Source: Acidobacteriota bacterium (GTDB lineage: Bacteria; Acidobacteriota; Terriglobia; Bryobacterales; Bryobacteraceae). Taken from it: 64,000 nt of DNA. Under the pieces are notes generated by a model that saw nothing but the letters and a program-made list of their open reading frames with translations, was not told where the DNA came from and made no database searches. The stretch is taken from NCBI GenBank assembly GCA_014584705.1, contig JACTMJ010000024.1, forward strand, positions 124,001 to 188,000. Direction: 5' to 3'. Of this stretch, positions 38,247 through 47,096 are shown piece by piece; position 1 is the stretch's first letter; each line of letters opens with the position of its first letter. The translations under genes and the position numbers were made by a program.

Positions 38247-39241
38247 TGAGCTTCCGCCTCTCCGGCCAGCGCATCCGCCGATGAGGATGCATCCGAATCC
38301 GCGCCCGTAACCTCCAGAAACACATCTTCCAGGCTGTATGTAATCGACTTCATCTCGAATAGCTGCCAGCCGCGGGAAACCACGGCGGAGGCGGCGGCGG
38401 AACGAATCTGGCGTCCCGGTTCCGCTTCCAGTTCAAATTGGAGCCGTCCGTCTTTCTGTCCCGTGAAATGCACTCGCGCGAGGCCGGGAATCGCCTTCAG
38501 GACAACCTCCGCACTGTGCGGCTCCAGAGTTGCGCCATCAGCAAAAAAGTCGAGCACGATGGCATCCGCGCCCCGCAAACGGTTGCGCAGGTTAACCACG
38601 GAATCCCTGGCAACCAGGCGGCCCTTATTGATGATGATCACTTCTTCGCACACCTGCTCTACCTCGGGCAGGATGTGCGTGCTGAGGATCACCGTATGGT
38701 CGCCCGCAAGTTCCCGGATCAGGTCCCGGGTTTCGAGGATTTGTTTCGGGTCGAGGCCCGAGGTAGGCTCGTCAAGAATGAGCAGTTGCGGATCGTGCAG
38801 CAGAGCCTGCGCCAGACCTACCCGCTGCCGGTAGCCCTTCGACAGCTTCGCGATGCGCTTATCCCGCACGTCGAGCAGGGCGCAGCGCTTCATCGCGTGC
38901 TCCACCTGGCCCAAAATCTTCTTCGCGGGTACGCCCTTGATCTCACTCACGAATCGGAGGTAGCCCTCCACTGGCATGTCCGCATAGAGCGGGGGTGTCT
39001 CGGGAAGGTAACCTATCGCACGCTTTACAGCCAGCGGATCCTCGAGCACATCGTGGCCCGCGATCCTCACGCTACCCCGCGAAGGCGGCAGAAAGCAGGT
39101 GAGCACGCGCATTGTAGTGGTCTTACCGGCACCGTTCGGGCCAAGAAAGCCCACGATGCGGCCCGGTTCCACATGAAAACTGATATCGTCGACGGCGGTG
39201 AACCCGCCATAACGTTTGCTCAGGTTCTGAACGTCAATCAT
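38243..39241 (-). CDS. ABC transporter ATP-binding protein, GldA type
   Basis: The 332-residue ATPase starts at the ATG at 39241 with MIDVQNLSKRYGGF. It contains Walker A GPNGAGKTT, the signature SKGYRQRVGLAQA (in the place of LSGGQ), Walker B LLILDEPTSGLDP and the switch His in ILSTHILPEVE. A C-terminal extension of about 100 residues is typical of ABC-2 exporters. It is the first gene of the GldA-F-G-DUF4340 unit, 130 bases downstream of fabI. Confidence 0.95.
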   Translation of the reverse strand: MIDVQNLSKRYGGFTAVDDISFHVEPGRIVGFLGPNGAGKTTTMRVLTCFLPPSRGSVRIAGHDVLEDPLAVKRAIGYLPETPPLYADMPVEGYLRFVSEIKGVPAKKILGQVEHAMKRCALLDVRDKRIAKLSKGYRQRVGLAQALLHDPQLLILDEPTSGLDPKQILETRDLIRELAGDHTVILSTHILPEVEQVCEEVIIINKGRLVARDSVVNLRNRLRGADAIVLDFFADGATLEPHSAEVVLKAIPGLARVHFTGQKDGRLQFELEAEPGRQIRSAAASAVVSRGWQLFEMKSITYSLEDVFLEVTGADSDASSSADALAGEAEAQ

Positions 39242-39373
39242 GGTTGGATGTTTGGCAGTGTCGCGAGGCGGCACGGGTGTTCCAAGGCAATGGCCCCAAG
39301 TATCCCCGCAGACTATTCTACTCTCCGCGAGCCCGCCGCAATCCCGGCCGGCCAATTCATCGCTGTCGCCGGC

Positions 39374-40144
39374 CTAGAATCCGATGATCTGAAAACCGCT
39401 GTCCACGTAAATCACATTGCCCGTCACGCCGCGCGAAAGGTCGCTAGCCAGAAAGGCAGCCGTATCGCCCACTTCGTTCTGGGTCGTGTTGCGGCGCAGG
39501 GGAGAGCGCTGGGCCACGTGGTCGAGGATGATCTTGATATCGCCAATCGCACGGGCAGCAGCCGTCTTAATAGGGCCGGCGGAAATCGCGTTCACACGAA
39601 TCCCCTTTACGCCCACCTCCGTCGCCATATAGCGCACGGTAGATTCGAGCGCCGCCTTCGCTACGCCCATGACGTTATAGTTGGGTACGGAACGGACGGC
39701 ACCCAGGTAGCTGAGCGTCATTATGGATCCGCCCTCCGTCATCAGCGGCACCAAGGCGCGGGAGACCGACACCAGCGAGTACACAGAGACCTCGTGCGCA
39801 AGCAGAAAGCCGTCCCGCGACGTTTCCAGGAACGGCCGGCCTAGATCCTCCCGATTCGCGAACGCAATCGAATGCACCACAGTGTGAAGTGGTTTGCCGT
39901 CCGCGGATAACTCTTCCACGAGCTTCGCCACCTCGTCGTCCTTGGTGACGTCGCACGCAAGCAGCTTCGCCGCATTCAATTCCTGGGCAAGATCCTCCAC
40001 GGCTTTCAACTGCCGCTCACCCTGGTAAGTAAGGATGAGCTCCGCGCCTTCCCGGCTGAAGGATTCGGCGATTCCAGCGGCGATACTCCATCGATTTGCA
40101 AGGCCCAGAATAACGGCGCGCTTGCCTTCCAGTAGATTAGACAT
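39374..40144 (-). CDS. fabI: enoyl-[acyl-carrier-protein] reductase (NADH), FabI type
   Basis: FabI performs the last reduction of each fatty-acid elongation cycle. The 256-residue short-chain dehydrogenase variant opens MSNLLEGKRAVILGLAN, with the ANRWSIA nucleotide block characteristic of FabI. The catalytic Tyr and Lys sit in SVPNYNVMGVAKA with the Y-x6-K spacing of the enoyl reductases rather than Y-x3-K. It is monocistronic or the first gene of the ABC exporter row, and divergent from the exported protein gene at 40314. Confidence 0.94.
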   Translation of the reverse strand: MSNLLEGKRAVILGLANRWSIAAGIAESFSREGAELILTYQGERQLKAVEDLAQELNAAKLLACDVTKDDEVAKLVEELSADGKPLHTVVHSIAFANREDLGRPFLETSRDGFLLAHEVSVYSLVSVSRALVPLMTEGGSIMTLSYLGAVRSVPNYNVMGVAKAALESTVRYMATEVGVKGIRVNAISAGPIKTAAARAIGDIKIILDHVAQRSPLRRNTTQNEVGDTAAFLASDLSRGVTGNVIYVDSGFQIIGF

Positions 40145-40313
40145 GAATTCTTGAGTTTAACGCAGCCGGAGGGCTGGTAGAAGAACCGTTTCTGGAATAA
40201 AGTGTAGGCACCGGGCTTTGACGCGTTTCGGCGAGCATAGATGTAGGTTCACTAATAGACTGAGCCGATGTCCGAGTTGAAACACGTGCGGTAACGCCCG
40301 AACTCAGAGCATT

Positions 40314-41573
40314 ATGGACCCGTTCCCGCTTCTCCGCCCCGCGGCCTGTTCACTTCTGGCCCTGTGCCTGCTGGCCGCCGCCCCCGCCGCTCCTCAGGAG
40401 ATGGTGCAGCCCGCTGAAAATACGGGAGTAAACATCCCTGTTTCCGACCTGGCGATCTTCGAAGCGGGCATTCCGCGGAGTGATCTGCGCTGCAAAGTGG
40501 AGCGCTCCGATGCCGTGCTCGGCTTCGATATGAATTTCCACGCCGGCTACCATGTGGATCTGCCCCTTTCGGAAGTGGGTAGTGGCGATAACATCCTGAG
40601 CGTGCTCTTTCGTGTTTATCCCGTAGATCAGCCCAGGGAGAAGCGATATTTCTCCCAGCGCTTCCGCGTACCGGATTTTCCCGAAGTGGCGGAAGACGAG
40701 ACGGTGAAAGGCAGCGCGTACCTCGAAGGCAGCGTGCTGGCCGGTCCCGGGAAATACAAGGTGGACTGGCTGATGCGAGATCGCCGGGAGAGGGTCTGCG
40801 CCTCCTCCTGGACTTTTGAGGTGCAGCCGTATACGAAAGAGGAAGCACTGCCGATTACTCTGACTCCCGGTGTCGTGCGTGCTCCGCCCGCTCATCCTTT
40901 TCAGGACTTCCACGACCAGCGTGTACCGAAAGACGCCAGCCGTGCGTCACTTCATGTGAAGCTGCTCGTCAACTTTGCGCCCTTGAATTCCAAGTCCGCG
41001 GTGCTTCAGCCTGTTGACTTGGCCGCGCTCCTTTCCATCGTAAAGAGCGTCGCCAGGGACGACCGGGTGGGGCAAATATCGGTGGTTGCATTCAACGTAC
41101 GGGAGCAAAGAGTTTTGTACCGTCAGACAGCGGTGGATCACGTCGATTACGAAGCCATCGGCAAGGCGATCGATTCCCTCCAGCAGGGAACCATTCGTTA
41201 CAGCCTGCTGGCCGACAAGAACAGTGACACCCGCTTTTTGACGAATCTGATTACGACGGAGATGTCCAGCGAGAGCCCACTGGACGCAATGGTATTTGTG
41301 GGGCCGAAGGTGATGCTTGACGAAAACCCGCCCGTGGACCTGCTCAGCGACGCGGGCCACGTGGAGTTCCCGTTGTTTTACGTGAACTACAACCTGAACC
41401 CCAGGGAGAACCCATGGCGCGATGCGATCGGGTCCGCGGTAAAGTATTTTCGGGGTGCCGAATTCACGGTCTATCGTCCGCGGGATCTTTATCAGGCATT
41501 GCGCAGGATGTTCACGGAGATCGAAGACTACCGGGCCAGGAAGCTGGCGCCGCCTCCAACCATAGGCCAATGA
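40314..41573 (+). CDS. exported protein, degenerate VWA-like
   Basis: The 419-residue protein has a signal peptide (CSLLALCLLAAAPAAPQ, cleavage near residue 27). Residues 50-185 look beta-rich. Residues 225-395 are arranged like a von Willebrand A/Rossmann fold (SLHVKLLVNFAPL, QISVVAFNV, DAMVFVGPKV, FPLFYVNYN), but without a clear DxSxS metal site. VWA-related exported proteins are abundant in Acidobacteriota. It overlaps the methyltransferase gene by four bases (ATGA), indicating cotranslation. No function can be named. Confidence 0.7.
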   Translation: MDPFPLLRPAACSLLALCLLAAAPAAPQEMVQPAENTGVNIPVSDLAIFEAGIPRSDLRCKVERSDAVLGFDMNFHAGYHVDLPLSEVGSGDNILSVLFRVYPVDQPREKRYFSQRFRVPDFPEVAEDETVKGSAYLEGSVLAGPGKYKVDWLMRDRRERVCASSWTFEVQPYTKEEALPITLTPGVVRAPPAHPFQDFHDQRVPKDASRASLHVKLLVNFAPLNSKSAVLQPVDLAALLSIVKSVARDDRVGQISVVAFNVREQRVLYRQTAVDHVDYEAIGKAIDSLQQGTIRYSLLADKNSDTRFLTNLITTEMSSESPLDAMVFVGPKVMLDENPPVDLLSDAGHVEFPLFYVNYNLNPRENPWRDAIGSAVKYFRGAEFTVYRPRDLYQALRRMFTEIEDYRARKLAPPPTIGQ

Positions 41574-42133
41574 AAATCTTCATTCAAACGATCGCGATTG
41601 CCCTGTTCGCGCTGTTGGTGTGCGCGCCCGCGTACTCGCAGCACGGCCAGGATATGAAGAAGAGCCTTGCCCCTTACGTCACCAGCCCTCACAATGTCGT
41701 GGAGCGCATGCTGGAACTTTGCGGCGTCGATGGTTCCAAGACGGTTTACGATCTCGGCTGCGGAGATGGGCGGATTCTCGTTGCGGCCGCCAAGAAACAT
41801 GGTGCCCACGCGGTTGGAGTGGAGCTATCGCCGAAATGGGCGCAGGTGGCCACCGATTCGGCCGTTGCCGCCGGCGTTCAGGACCGGGTTCGCGTATTGC
41901 AGCAGGACATGATGGACGCGGATCTCTCTGGTGCCGATGTCGTGACGCTTTACCTGATCAGCGAAGCCAATGTCCGCCTTCGTCCGAAGCTGGAGAAGGA
42001 ATTGCGTCCGGGCGCCTGCGTCGTTTCCCATGATTTTGAAATTGAAGGATGGAAGCCTCGCAAGGTGGAGAAGATCATGGTCTACCAGCGCCCCCACTCC
42101 ATCTATGTTTATCGGATCTCCGCGAAGAAGTAG
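41570..42133 (+). CDS. SAM-dependent methyltransferase with N-terminal signal peptide
   Basis: From the ATG at 41570 the protein has 187 residues. Residues 1-23 form a Sec-type signal (MKIFIQTIAIALFALLVCAP followed by AYSQ). The SAM-binding motif I is VYDLGCGDGRIL (59-70), motif acidic residue in VGVELSP, and a later AD-LSGADVVTLYLIS block. The fold is the class I Rossmann methyltransferase, of the small type related to protein-lysine (FAM173/ATPSCKMT-like) enzymes. Export of a SAM-dependent enzyme is puzzling, since SAM is cytoplasmic; the signal may instead be a membrane anchor. The start overlaps the previous stop by four bases. Confidence 0.85.
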   Translation: MKIFIQTIAIALFALLVCAPAYSQHGQDMKKSLAPYVTSPHNVVERMLELCGVDGSKTVYDLGCGDGRILVAAAKKHGAHAVGVELSPKWAQVATDSAVAAGVQDRVRVLQQDMMDADLSGADVVTLYLISEANVRLRPKLEKELRPGACVVSHDFEIEGWKPRKVEKIMVYQRPHSIYVYRISAKK

Positions 42134-42135
42134 GC

Positions 42136-43134
42136 GTGCCTTTCACCCCTCAGAGTCTCCTTTCTTTCACTCCTCTCTTGAGATCCAGCGTCCCCGGCCC
42201 GTCACACGATCAATTTCAGCGCCGCGCCTGGCTCGGAACCATGATGGCGGCGCTGGTGCATGCCGGTGCGGCGACCGCAAGCGCGCAGCCCCCGGCGAAA
42301 AAGGCCCCGCCCACCCCGCAAGCGCCGGATGCCGCCTCTCCCCGCACCAAAGAACTCATCGCGCAAATGAGCCTGGAGATCCCGCCCCCTATTGAGGTGG
42401 CACACAGTATTTCCTACCGCCTCAGCACCCGCGCGGATGCGGACCAGCGCCGCCTGGATATCTATCGCAACATGAGTTCGGGCAAGAATCCGGTGGTGAT
42501 TTTTGTTCATGGCGGCGCATGGCGCGGTGGCCACCGTCGTCAATATATTCCGCTTGGGGTGTGCCTGGCGCTCAATCGGATTACGGCCGTCATTCCGAAC
42601 TATTCTCAGGCGCCCGGCTACGGTTTCCCCGAGCCGGAGCGGGACATCGCCGCCGTGGTCAATTGGGTGCGGGACAATATGAGCGGATTCGGCGGAGATC
42701 CCGGCAAAATTTTCCTTGCCGGGCACTCGACCGGCGTGCAGATTGCTGCTTTGGTGGCCCTGGATCCTCGCTTTCTCCGCTTCCATTCCCTGCTGCCCTC
42801 CGTAATCCGGGGCGTCATTGCCATCAGCGGAATTTACGATGTGCCTGCCGGGTTTGAATACGCCTTCGCCACGGACGAAGACCGCCGGAACGCCTCACCC
42901 ATGCGCTTCGTCAGAGACGGCGCGCCGCCGTTCCTGGTTGTCCGCGGGGGAAACGATGCGAAACTGGTGCTGCGGCAAACTGGCCCTTTCGCGGAGAGCC
43001 TCGGAAAGCATGGCGTAAGCGTCGAAACCGAAGTTTACCCGGAGGAAGATCACAGTTCGATCATCGCTCTTGCAAGCATCCGGAAATCGCCGCTGCTCGA
43101 ACGCATTGTCCGCTTCGTGGAAGATCATTCCTGA
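42136..43134 (+). CDS. alpha/beta hydrolase (esterase/lipase type) with Tat-like signal
   Basis: The 332-residue protein contains HGGAWRGG (oxyanion loop), the nucleophile elbow GHSTG, Asp in VVRGGNDAK and His in PEEDHSS, giving a full Ser-Asp-His triad. A twin-arginine-like stretch QRRAWLGTMMA precedes a hydrophobic and Ala-rich region. The first family residues follow that signal, so a start upstream of the RR pair is needed: GTG at 42136 lies right after the previous stop; TTG at 42178 and ATG at 42241 are alternatives. It resembles exported acyl or aryl esterases, but the substrate is unknown. Confidence 0.8.
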   Translation: MPFTPQSLLSFTPLLRSSVPGPSHDQFQRRAWLGTMMAALVHAGAATASAQPPAKKAPPTPQAPDAASPRTKELIAQMSLEIPPPIEVAHSISYRLSTRADADQRRLDIYRNMSSGKNPVVIFVHGGAWRGGHRRQYIPLGVCLALNRITAVIPNYSQAPGYGFPEPERDIAAVVNWVRDNMSGFGGDPGKIFLAGHSTGVQIAALVALDPRFLRFHSLLPSVIRGVIAISGIYDVPAGFEYAFATDEDRRNASPMRFVRDGAPPFLVVRGGNDAKLVLRQTGPFAESLGKHGVSVETEVYPEEDHSSIIALASIRKSPLLERIVRFVEDHS

Positions 43135-43217
43135 CGGGCTCATGGCCAACTACGCCGCATAGCAGCGTTGAAAGCCGGCGGGGAATCGAGAGTTCCTCGG
43201 CGGAAACGGCACTGCCT

Positions 43218-43661
43218 CTATCGAAGCTCATCAAAGTAGCGTGCGATCGCGGGAAGCGTGGCTTCGGCGATGTAAATGCTGGTTTCCTTAGCGAGGCAGA
43301 CCGCGTAGCACGGCTTTCCATCGCGAAGCATTACCGCCAGATCAAAGCCGGGTAAGGGGACCAATGTGATGCGCTCGCCTTCCTCGTCGCATGTGCCAAT
43401 CCGGGCAAGGGTAGCCGATAAGCCGGAGAGCGCTTTCTCCTCGATCACGCCCCCGTCGTCGGGTTCATCGCTTGCGCGCTCCAGGAACTGCCACTTCCCC
43501 TGCTTCTCCGCCAGCACCGCGCGAACGCGAAAATCGAGACCATGAAGGAACTGTCGCAGAGGATCGTCGTGACGATGTGCCTCGGAAACCGGCGCGGTTT
43601 CTCGGTTTCGGAAACCCCGCGTGATGGGAATAACTTTCGCACCCTTGCTGGAACTCGGCAT
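43218..43661 (-). CDS. hypothetical protein
   Basis: A 147-residue reading frame from the ATG at 43661. The N-terminal 45 residues are basic and polar; the remainder (GLDFRVRAVLAEKQGKWQF, TLVPLPGFDLAVMLRDG, YAVCLAKETSIYIAEA) alternates strands and turns like a small folded domain. No family is recognised. The frame is divergent from the TtcA-like gene and may extend further upstream to 43736, which would overlap that gene's promoter region. Its coding status rests on codon pattern and lack of any better candidate in this stretch. Confidence 0.55.
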   Translation of the reverse strand: MPSSSKGAKVIPITRGFRNRETAPVSEAHRHDDPLRQFLHGLDFRVRAVLAEKQGKWQFLERASDEPDDGGVIEEKALSGLSATLARIGTCDEEGERITLVPLPGFDLAVMLRDGKPCYAVCLAKETSIYIAEATLPAIARYFDELR

Positions 43662-43767
43662 GTCGCGTGAAGCGCTCGCTGCTCGGAATTTTGGCAGGAA
43701 TGGGCGTCGCCGCGCAAGGTCCCCCAATAAATGCAACGTCCGGCCTCAACGCCCACCCTCCGCCCCG

Positions 43768-43773
43768 TATAAT
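43768..43773 (+). promoter_or_regulatory. -10 box (TATAAT) before the TtcA-like gene
   Basis: A perfect TATAAT ends six bases before the TTG taken as start at 43780. No good -35 is seen 17 bases upstream. The same distance between a -10-like hexamer and a TTG start occurs at 3513-3525. Confidence 0.4.
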
Positions 43774-43779
43774 AGGAGC

Positions 43780-44556
43780 TTGGACCTCGAAAAGACCATT
43801 CTGCGTAAGGTGGGCGAAGCCATCGCGAAGTTCGAGATGATTCGCGACGGCGACCGCATCGCCGTGGGCGTGTCCGGTGGCAAGGATTCCATCACCTTAC
43901 TCGAGTCCCTGCTGATATTGCAGAAGCGCGCTCCAATTCAATTCAGCGTGGAAGCCTTTACCGTGGAGCAGGGCAAGTTCATGAGCCCAATTGGACCCGT
44001 GGGCGAACATCTGCGGCAGTCGGGTATTCCCTGGCGTTATTTCGAAGATCAGCCGTCGCTCAAGTTGCTTGAGGAAGATCCCTCGCATGGTTGCGACCAG
44101 TGCAGCCGCTTTCGCCGGAGAGCTGTCTACGAGATCGCGAGGGAACTCAATTGCAATGTCGTCGCATTGGGCCATACCGCCGACGATTTCTGCGAATCGC
44201 TTCTAAGGAATGCGATGTTCACGGGTAAGCTGAGCGCGCTCCCCCCGGTGACGTATTCTCGTAAAGGGGAATTCCGCTTGATCCGGCCTCTCGTATATGT
44301 CACGGAAGATCTCACCCGGCGTTGGGTGCGGGACCGCTGCACCCCGGTGATCCCCTGCGGCTGCTCGCAGAAAACCGGCACCGTGCGCCGTTCGTTACGC
44401 GACTATCTTGCGGAGCTCGAACAAGACCATCCGTTCGTAAAGGAAACCTTAATCGCCGCCATGGGCAATCTCGATCCGGAACGGCTCCTCGATCCGCGCT
44501 TCCAGGGCCAGAGCCAGGATGCTCCAGAAGCGTTTCCGATTCTAACCGGGATGTGA
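43780..44556 (+). CDS. ttcA: tRNA 2-thiocytidine synthetase-like protein (TtcA family)
   Basis: TtcA-type PP-loop enzymes activate a tRNA cytidine with ATP and replace its oxygen with sulfur using a 4Fe-4S cluster. The 258-residue protein shows the PP-loop SGGKDS (29-34), the CxxC of GCDQCSRF, a GHTADDF motif, and a late PCGC, which are the usual cluster ligands. Residue pattern VGEAIAKF-MI-DGDRIAV aligns with the family start. TTG at 43780 puts these in register; frames further upstream (to 43621) add sequence foreign to the family. AGGAG lies only one base before TTG, so its use is doubtful. Confidence 0.82.
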   Translation: MDLEKTILRKVGEAIAKFEMIRDGDRIAVGVSGGKDSITLLESLLILQKRAPIQFSVEAFTVEQGKFMSPIGPVGEHLRQSGIPWRYFEDQPSLKLLEEDPSHGCDQCSRFRRRAVYEIARELNCNVVALGHTADDFCESLLRNAMFTGKLSALPPVTYSRKGEFRLIRPLVYVTEDLTRRWVRDRCTPVIPCGCSQKTGTVRRSLRDYLAELEQDHPFVKETLIAAMGNLDPERLLDPRFQGQSQDAPEAFPILTGM

Positions 44557-44655
44557 ACCTTGTCCGAAACGAAGAAATTCTCAGGTTGCCGGTTCATGCA
44601 CGTTCCCGCAAAGACGCCAGTCGTGGGATCACCGGCCGAAAGGATCTAACAACGC

Positions 44656-45279
44656 ATGTGCGCTCTTCGATTTATCCCGCGCGAAGAGAAATTCTTTGAG
44701 TATTTCGGCGATCAATCGCGGATCCTGCGCGAGGCCGCTCAACTGCTCTCCGACGGCCTGAGAGACGGCCGCGAGACGATGAGCCGCAACGTGAAAACGA
44801 TCTACGAACTCGAGCGGCAGGGAGACATCGTTTACCGTGAGGTCTACGAGAAGCTCCGCAAGACGTTCATCACGCCCTTCGACCCGGAAGACATCTATAC
44901 GCTCTCCTCGAAGCTGGAGGATGCCATCGACGGCACGGACGAAGTGGCTCGCCGCATTGTCGCTTACGAGCCGAACCACGTCTCACCCGGCATAACCTCC
45001 TTGTGCGAATTGTTGCTGCGTTCGGCTCATGAACTCGAGAAGGCCATGCAGTTGCTCAAATCGGGTGGCGATGTACAGCCCCATTGCCAAACCGTCCGCA
45101 CTCTCGAGGAGGAATCCGACAAGGCCATGCTCGACGGTCTGGTTGATCTCTTCACCCGCGAGAACGACCCAATGGAGGTCATCAAGGTCAAGGACATCAT
45201 CCAATTGCTCGAGGACACGATCGATTTCTGCGACGATGTTGGTGACATCATCACCAACATGGTCGTGAAGAACAGCTAG
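44656..45279 (+). CDS. DUF47-family (PhoU-like) Pit accessory protein
   Basis: A 207-residue all-helical protein of the DUF47/PhoU-like group. It starts MCALRFIPREEKFFEYF and has repeated E/D-rich helices (ELERQGDIVYREVYE, TLEEESDKAMLDGL, DTIDFCDDVGDI) that resemble PhoU-type metal-binding bundles. The neighbour 31 bases downstream is a PiT phosphate transporter, the common partner. It probably regulates or assists that transporter at the cytoplasmic face. Confidence 0.9.
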   Translation: MCALRFIPREEKFFEYFGDQSRILREAAQLLSDGLRDGRETMSRNVKTIYELERQGDIVYREVYEKLRKTFITPFDPEDIYTLSSKLEDAIDGTDEVARRIVAYEPNHVSPGITSLCELLLRSAHELEKAMQLLKSGGDVQPHCQTVRTLEEESDKAMLDGLVDLFTRENDPMEVIKVKDIIQLLEDTIDFCDDVGDIITNMVVKNS

Positions 45280-45310
45280 ACGCCGGATAGTCAGGGAGCA
45301 GATTCCTTAC

Positions 45311-46345
45311 ATGAGTCCAGAACTGATCCTGCTGATCGTCATTGTGGCGGCGGCGCTTCTTTTCGACTTCTTCAACGGGTTCAATGACGCCGCCAATTCG
45401 ATAGCCACGATCGTTGCCACCAGGGTGCTCAGCCCGCTTCAGGCCGTGCTGTGGGCGGCCTTCTTTAACTTCGCGGCGTTTTTCCTGGTGGGCACCAGCG
45501 TCGCCAAGACGGTCGGTGGCGACATGGTGAATCTGGAGTATGTCACGCCAATCACCGTGCTAGCGGGCTTGGTATCCTCGGCCGCCTGGCTCTGGGGCAG
45601 TTCGCACTTGGGTCTCCCGATCAGTGCGACGCACGCCCTGATTGGTGGCTATGCCGGCGCCGCGATGGCCCGTGTGGTTCACATAAAAGGCTGGGCTTTC
45701 GCCCTCGACGCCCTTCGCCCTCACGGTTGGACTTTGCCGCTCCTCTTTGTGGTCCTGTCCCCGCTCCTCGGCATGGTGCTGTCCTACCTTCTGATGATCG
45801 CCATTCATTGGATTTTCCGCCATTCCAGCCCTTCAAAGATGGACAGTTGGTTTCGCGGATTGCAGTTGCTTTCTTCGGCGATCTTCAGCCTTGCGCACGG
45901 CTCGAACGACGCACAGAAGACGATGGGTATTATCACCGGAGCGCTGGTGGCGGCAAAGATTCAGGGCAGCATCGACGAAGGCATTCCCACCTGGGTCGTG
46001 CTGAGCGCTTATACCGCGATTGCCCTCGGCACTGCCAGCGGCGGGTGGAAGGTCATCGAGACCATGGGACACCGCATCACCAAGCTCAAGCCTCGCAGCG
46101 GCTTCGCGGCGGAGACAGCGGGCGCCATCAGCGTCTTTCTTGCTACCGGGCTGGGCGTTCCCGCAAGCACCACACATACCATCGCCGGGGCGATTGCCGG
46201 AGTTGGCAGCTTCCACCGGCCCAAGGCGGTACGATGGCGGCTCGCTAACGATATCGTGGGTGCCTGGATACTTACGTTTCCGCTAACCGCTATTGTCGCG
46301 GCGCTGATCTTCACTTTGGTTCGGCTTTTTGTCCCGAATGCATAG
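45311..46345 (+). CDS. pit: inorganic phosphate transporter, PiT family
   Basis: A 344-residue membrane protein with about ten hydrophobic segments. The duplicated PiT signatures are visible as FFNGFNDAANS in the first half and LAHGSNDAQKTMGII in the second, with the SATHALIGG and GVPASTTHTIAG blocks marking the paired reentrant regions. PiT proteins take up metal-phosphate with H+ or Na+. It is cotranscribed with the DUF47 gene and ends 18 bases from the convergent ABM gene. Confidence 0.95.
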   Translation: MSPELILLIVIVAAALLFDFFNGFNDAANSIATIVATRVLSPLQAVLWAAFFNFAAFFLVGTSVAKTVGGDMVNLEYVTPITVLAGLVSSAAWLWGSSHLGLPISATHALIGGYAGAAMARVVHIKGWAFALDALRPHGWTLPLLFVVLSPLLGMVLSYLLMIAIHWIFRHSSPSKMDSWFRGLQLLSSAIFSLAHGSNDAQKTMGIITGALVAAKIQGSIDEGIPTWVVLSAYTAIALGTASGGWKVIETMGHRITKLKPRSGFAAETAGAISVFLATGLGVPASTTHTIAGAIAGVGSFHRPKAVRWRLANDIVGAWILTFPLTAIVAALIFTLVRLFVPNA

Positions 46346-46363
46346 GGCGCGCCACGAGATAGG

Positions 46364-46678
46364 CTATCCTCGTGCGTCTGGTTCTATCTGGCGCAATTGC
46401 CATATCTGAAATGGCTCCGCAAGATTCTCCTCCACCACGGGTTTGAACGCCTTGAGGTGAGGAGAGGCCATGTGCGTCTCCCATGCTTTACGGTTGGCCC
46501 AGATTTCATAGAACAGGAACTGCGAAGGATCCGTCTCGTCGCGATGCAGATCGTAGAGCAGGCAGCCGGCCTCCTGGCGTGTGCTCCCCACGAGGCTCAA
46601 AAGCAGGCTCTCAAGATCCTTCTCTTTGCCGGGTTTGGCGCGGAAATGGGCGGCAACCACAAAGTTGTTCGTTGGCAT
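46364..46678 (-). CDS. antibiotic biosynthesis monooxygenase (ABM) domain protein
   Basis: A 104-residue ferredoxin-like fold protein with the family pattern NNFVVAAHFRAKPGKEKDLESLL, then GCLLYDLHRDETDPSQFLFYEIW and HMASPHLKAF. Small ABM proteins include quinol monooxygenases and heme or stress-related enzymes, and many have no known substrate. ATG at 46678 is the family-like start. The longer frame upstream is not conserved in character. Role uncertain. Confidence 0.85.
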   Translation of the reverse strand: MPTNNFVVAAHFRAKPGKEKDLESLLLSLVGSTRQEAGCLLYDLHRDETDPSQFLFYEIWANRKAWETHMASPHLKAFKPVVEENLAEPFQIWQLRQIEPDARG

Positions 46679-46712
46679 TAGACGATATCTTAGCTCCCTC
46701 CGCGGCCCGTTA

Positions 46713-47096
46713 CTACTGCAGAACGGAAGAACGACGTTTGCCGGCCAGCTCTTCGTGTAACTCCCGCAGCAGGCGGTATGAATAGATACCGGTCTTATGG
46801 CCGTCGTTCCAATGAATCCCGATGGCATAGTGGCCGATGGGTTCCACCTGCGTGATCTTCAGTCGCTCCCGGTAAAGCTGCAGTGGGTTGCTGAAGTCGG
46901 GCGCTTGCGGTGGAGTTCCGTGGGCGCCTGTGCATTGCGCGCACGGGCAGCGCTCCCGAAGAAACTCCAAAGTGAAGTCGCTGTGCTCCCCGTCGCTCCA
47001 ATCAATCTTGATGCCCGTGCTCTTTGAAACCGCAAAATGCTCCGGCATCGGCGTCGGATTCCGCGCTTCCGCCGGGTGCTGACTAGTTTCGTTCAT
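46713..47096 (-). CDS. DUF971 domain protein
   Basis: A 127-residue protein with the DUF971 pattern: KIDWSDGEHSDFTLEFLRERCPCAQCTG in the middle, with the CxCxxC cysteines that probably bind zinc or an iron-sulfur cluster, then VEPIGHYAIGIHWNDGHKTGIYSY. DUF971 proteins are often associated with Fe-S assembly (for example near Mrp/ApbC) or as N-domains of gamma-butyrobetaine hydroxylase. The ATG at 47096 overlaps the relA stop by 14 bases, suggesting coupling. Function inferred only in general terms. Confidence 0.85.
   Translation of the reverse strand: MNETSQHPAEARNPTPMPEHFAVSKSTGIKIDWSDGEHSDFTLEFLRERCPCAQCTGAHGTPPQAPDFSNPLQLYRERLKITQVEPIGHYAIGIHWNDGHKTGIYSYRLLRELHEELAGKRRSSVLQ

Noticed and set aside
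38438..39844. 468-codon open frame on the plus strand, opposite the ABC ATPase and fabI genes
   Set aside because: It runs through two well-identified genes, has a low-complexity His/Arg/Gln-rich translation with no family features, and is expected in high-GC DNA.
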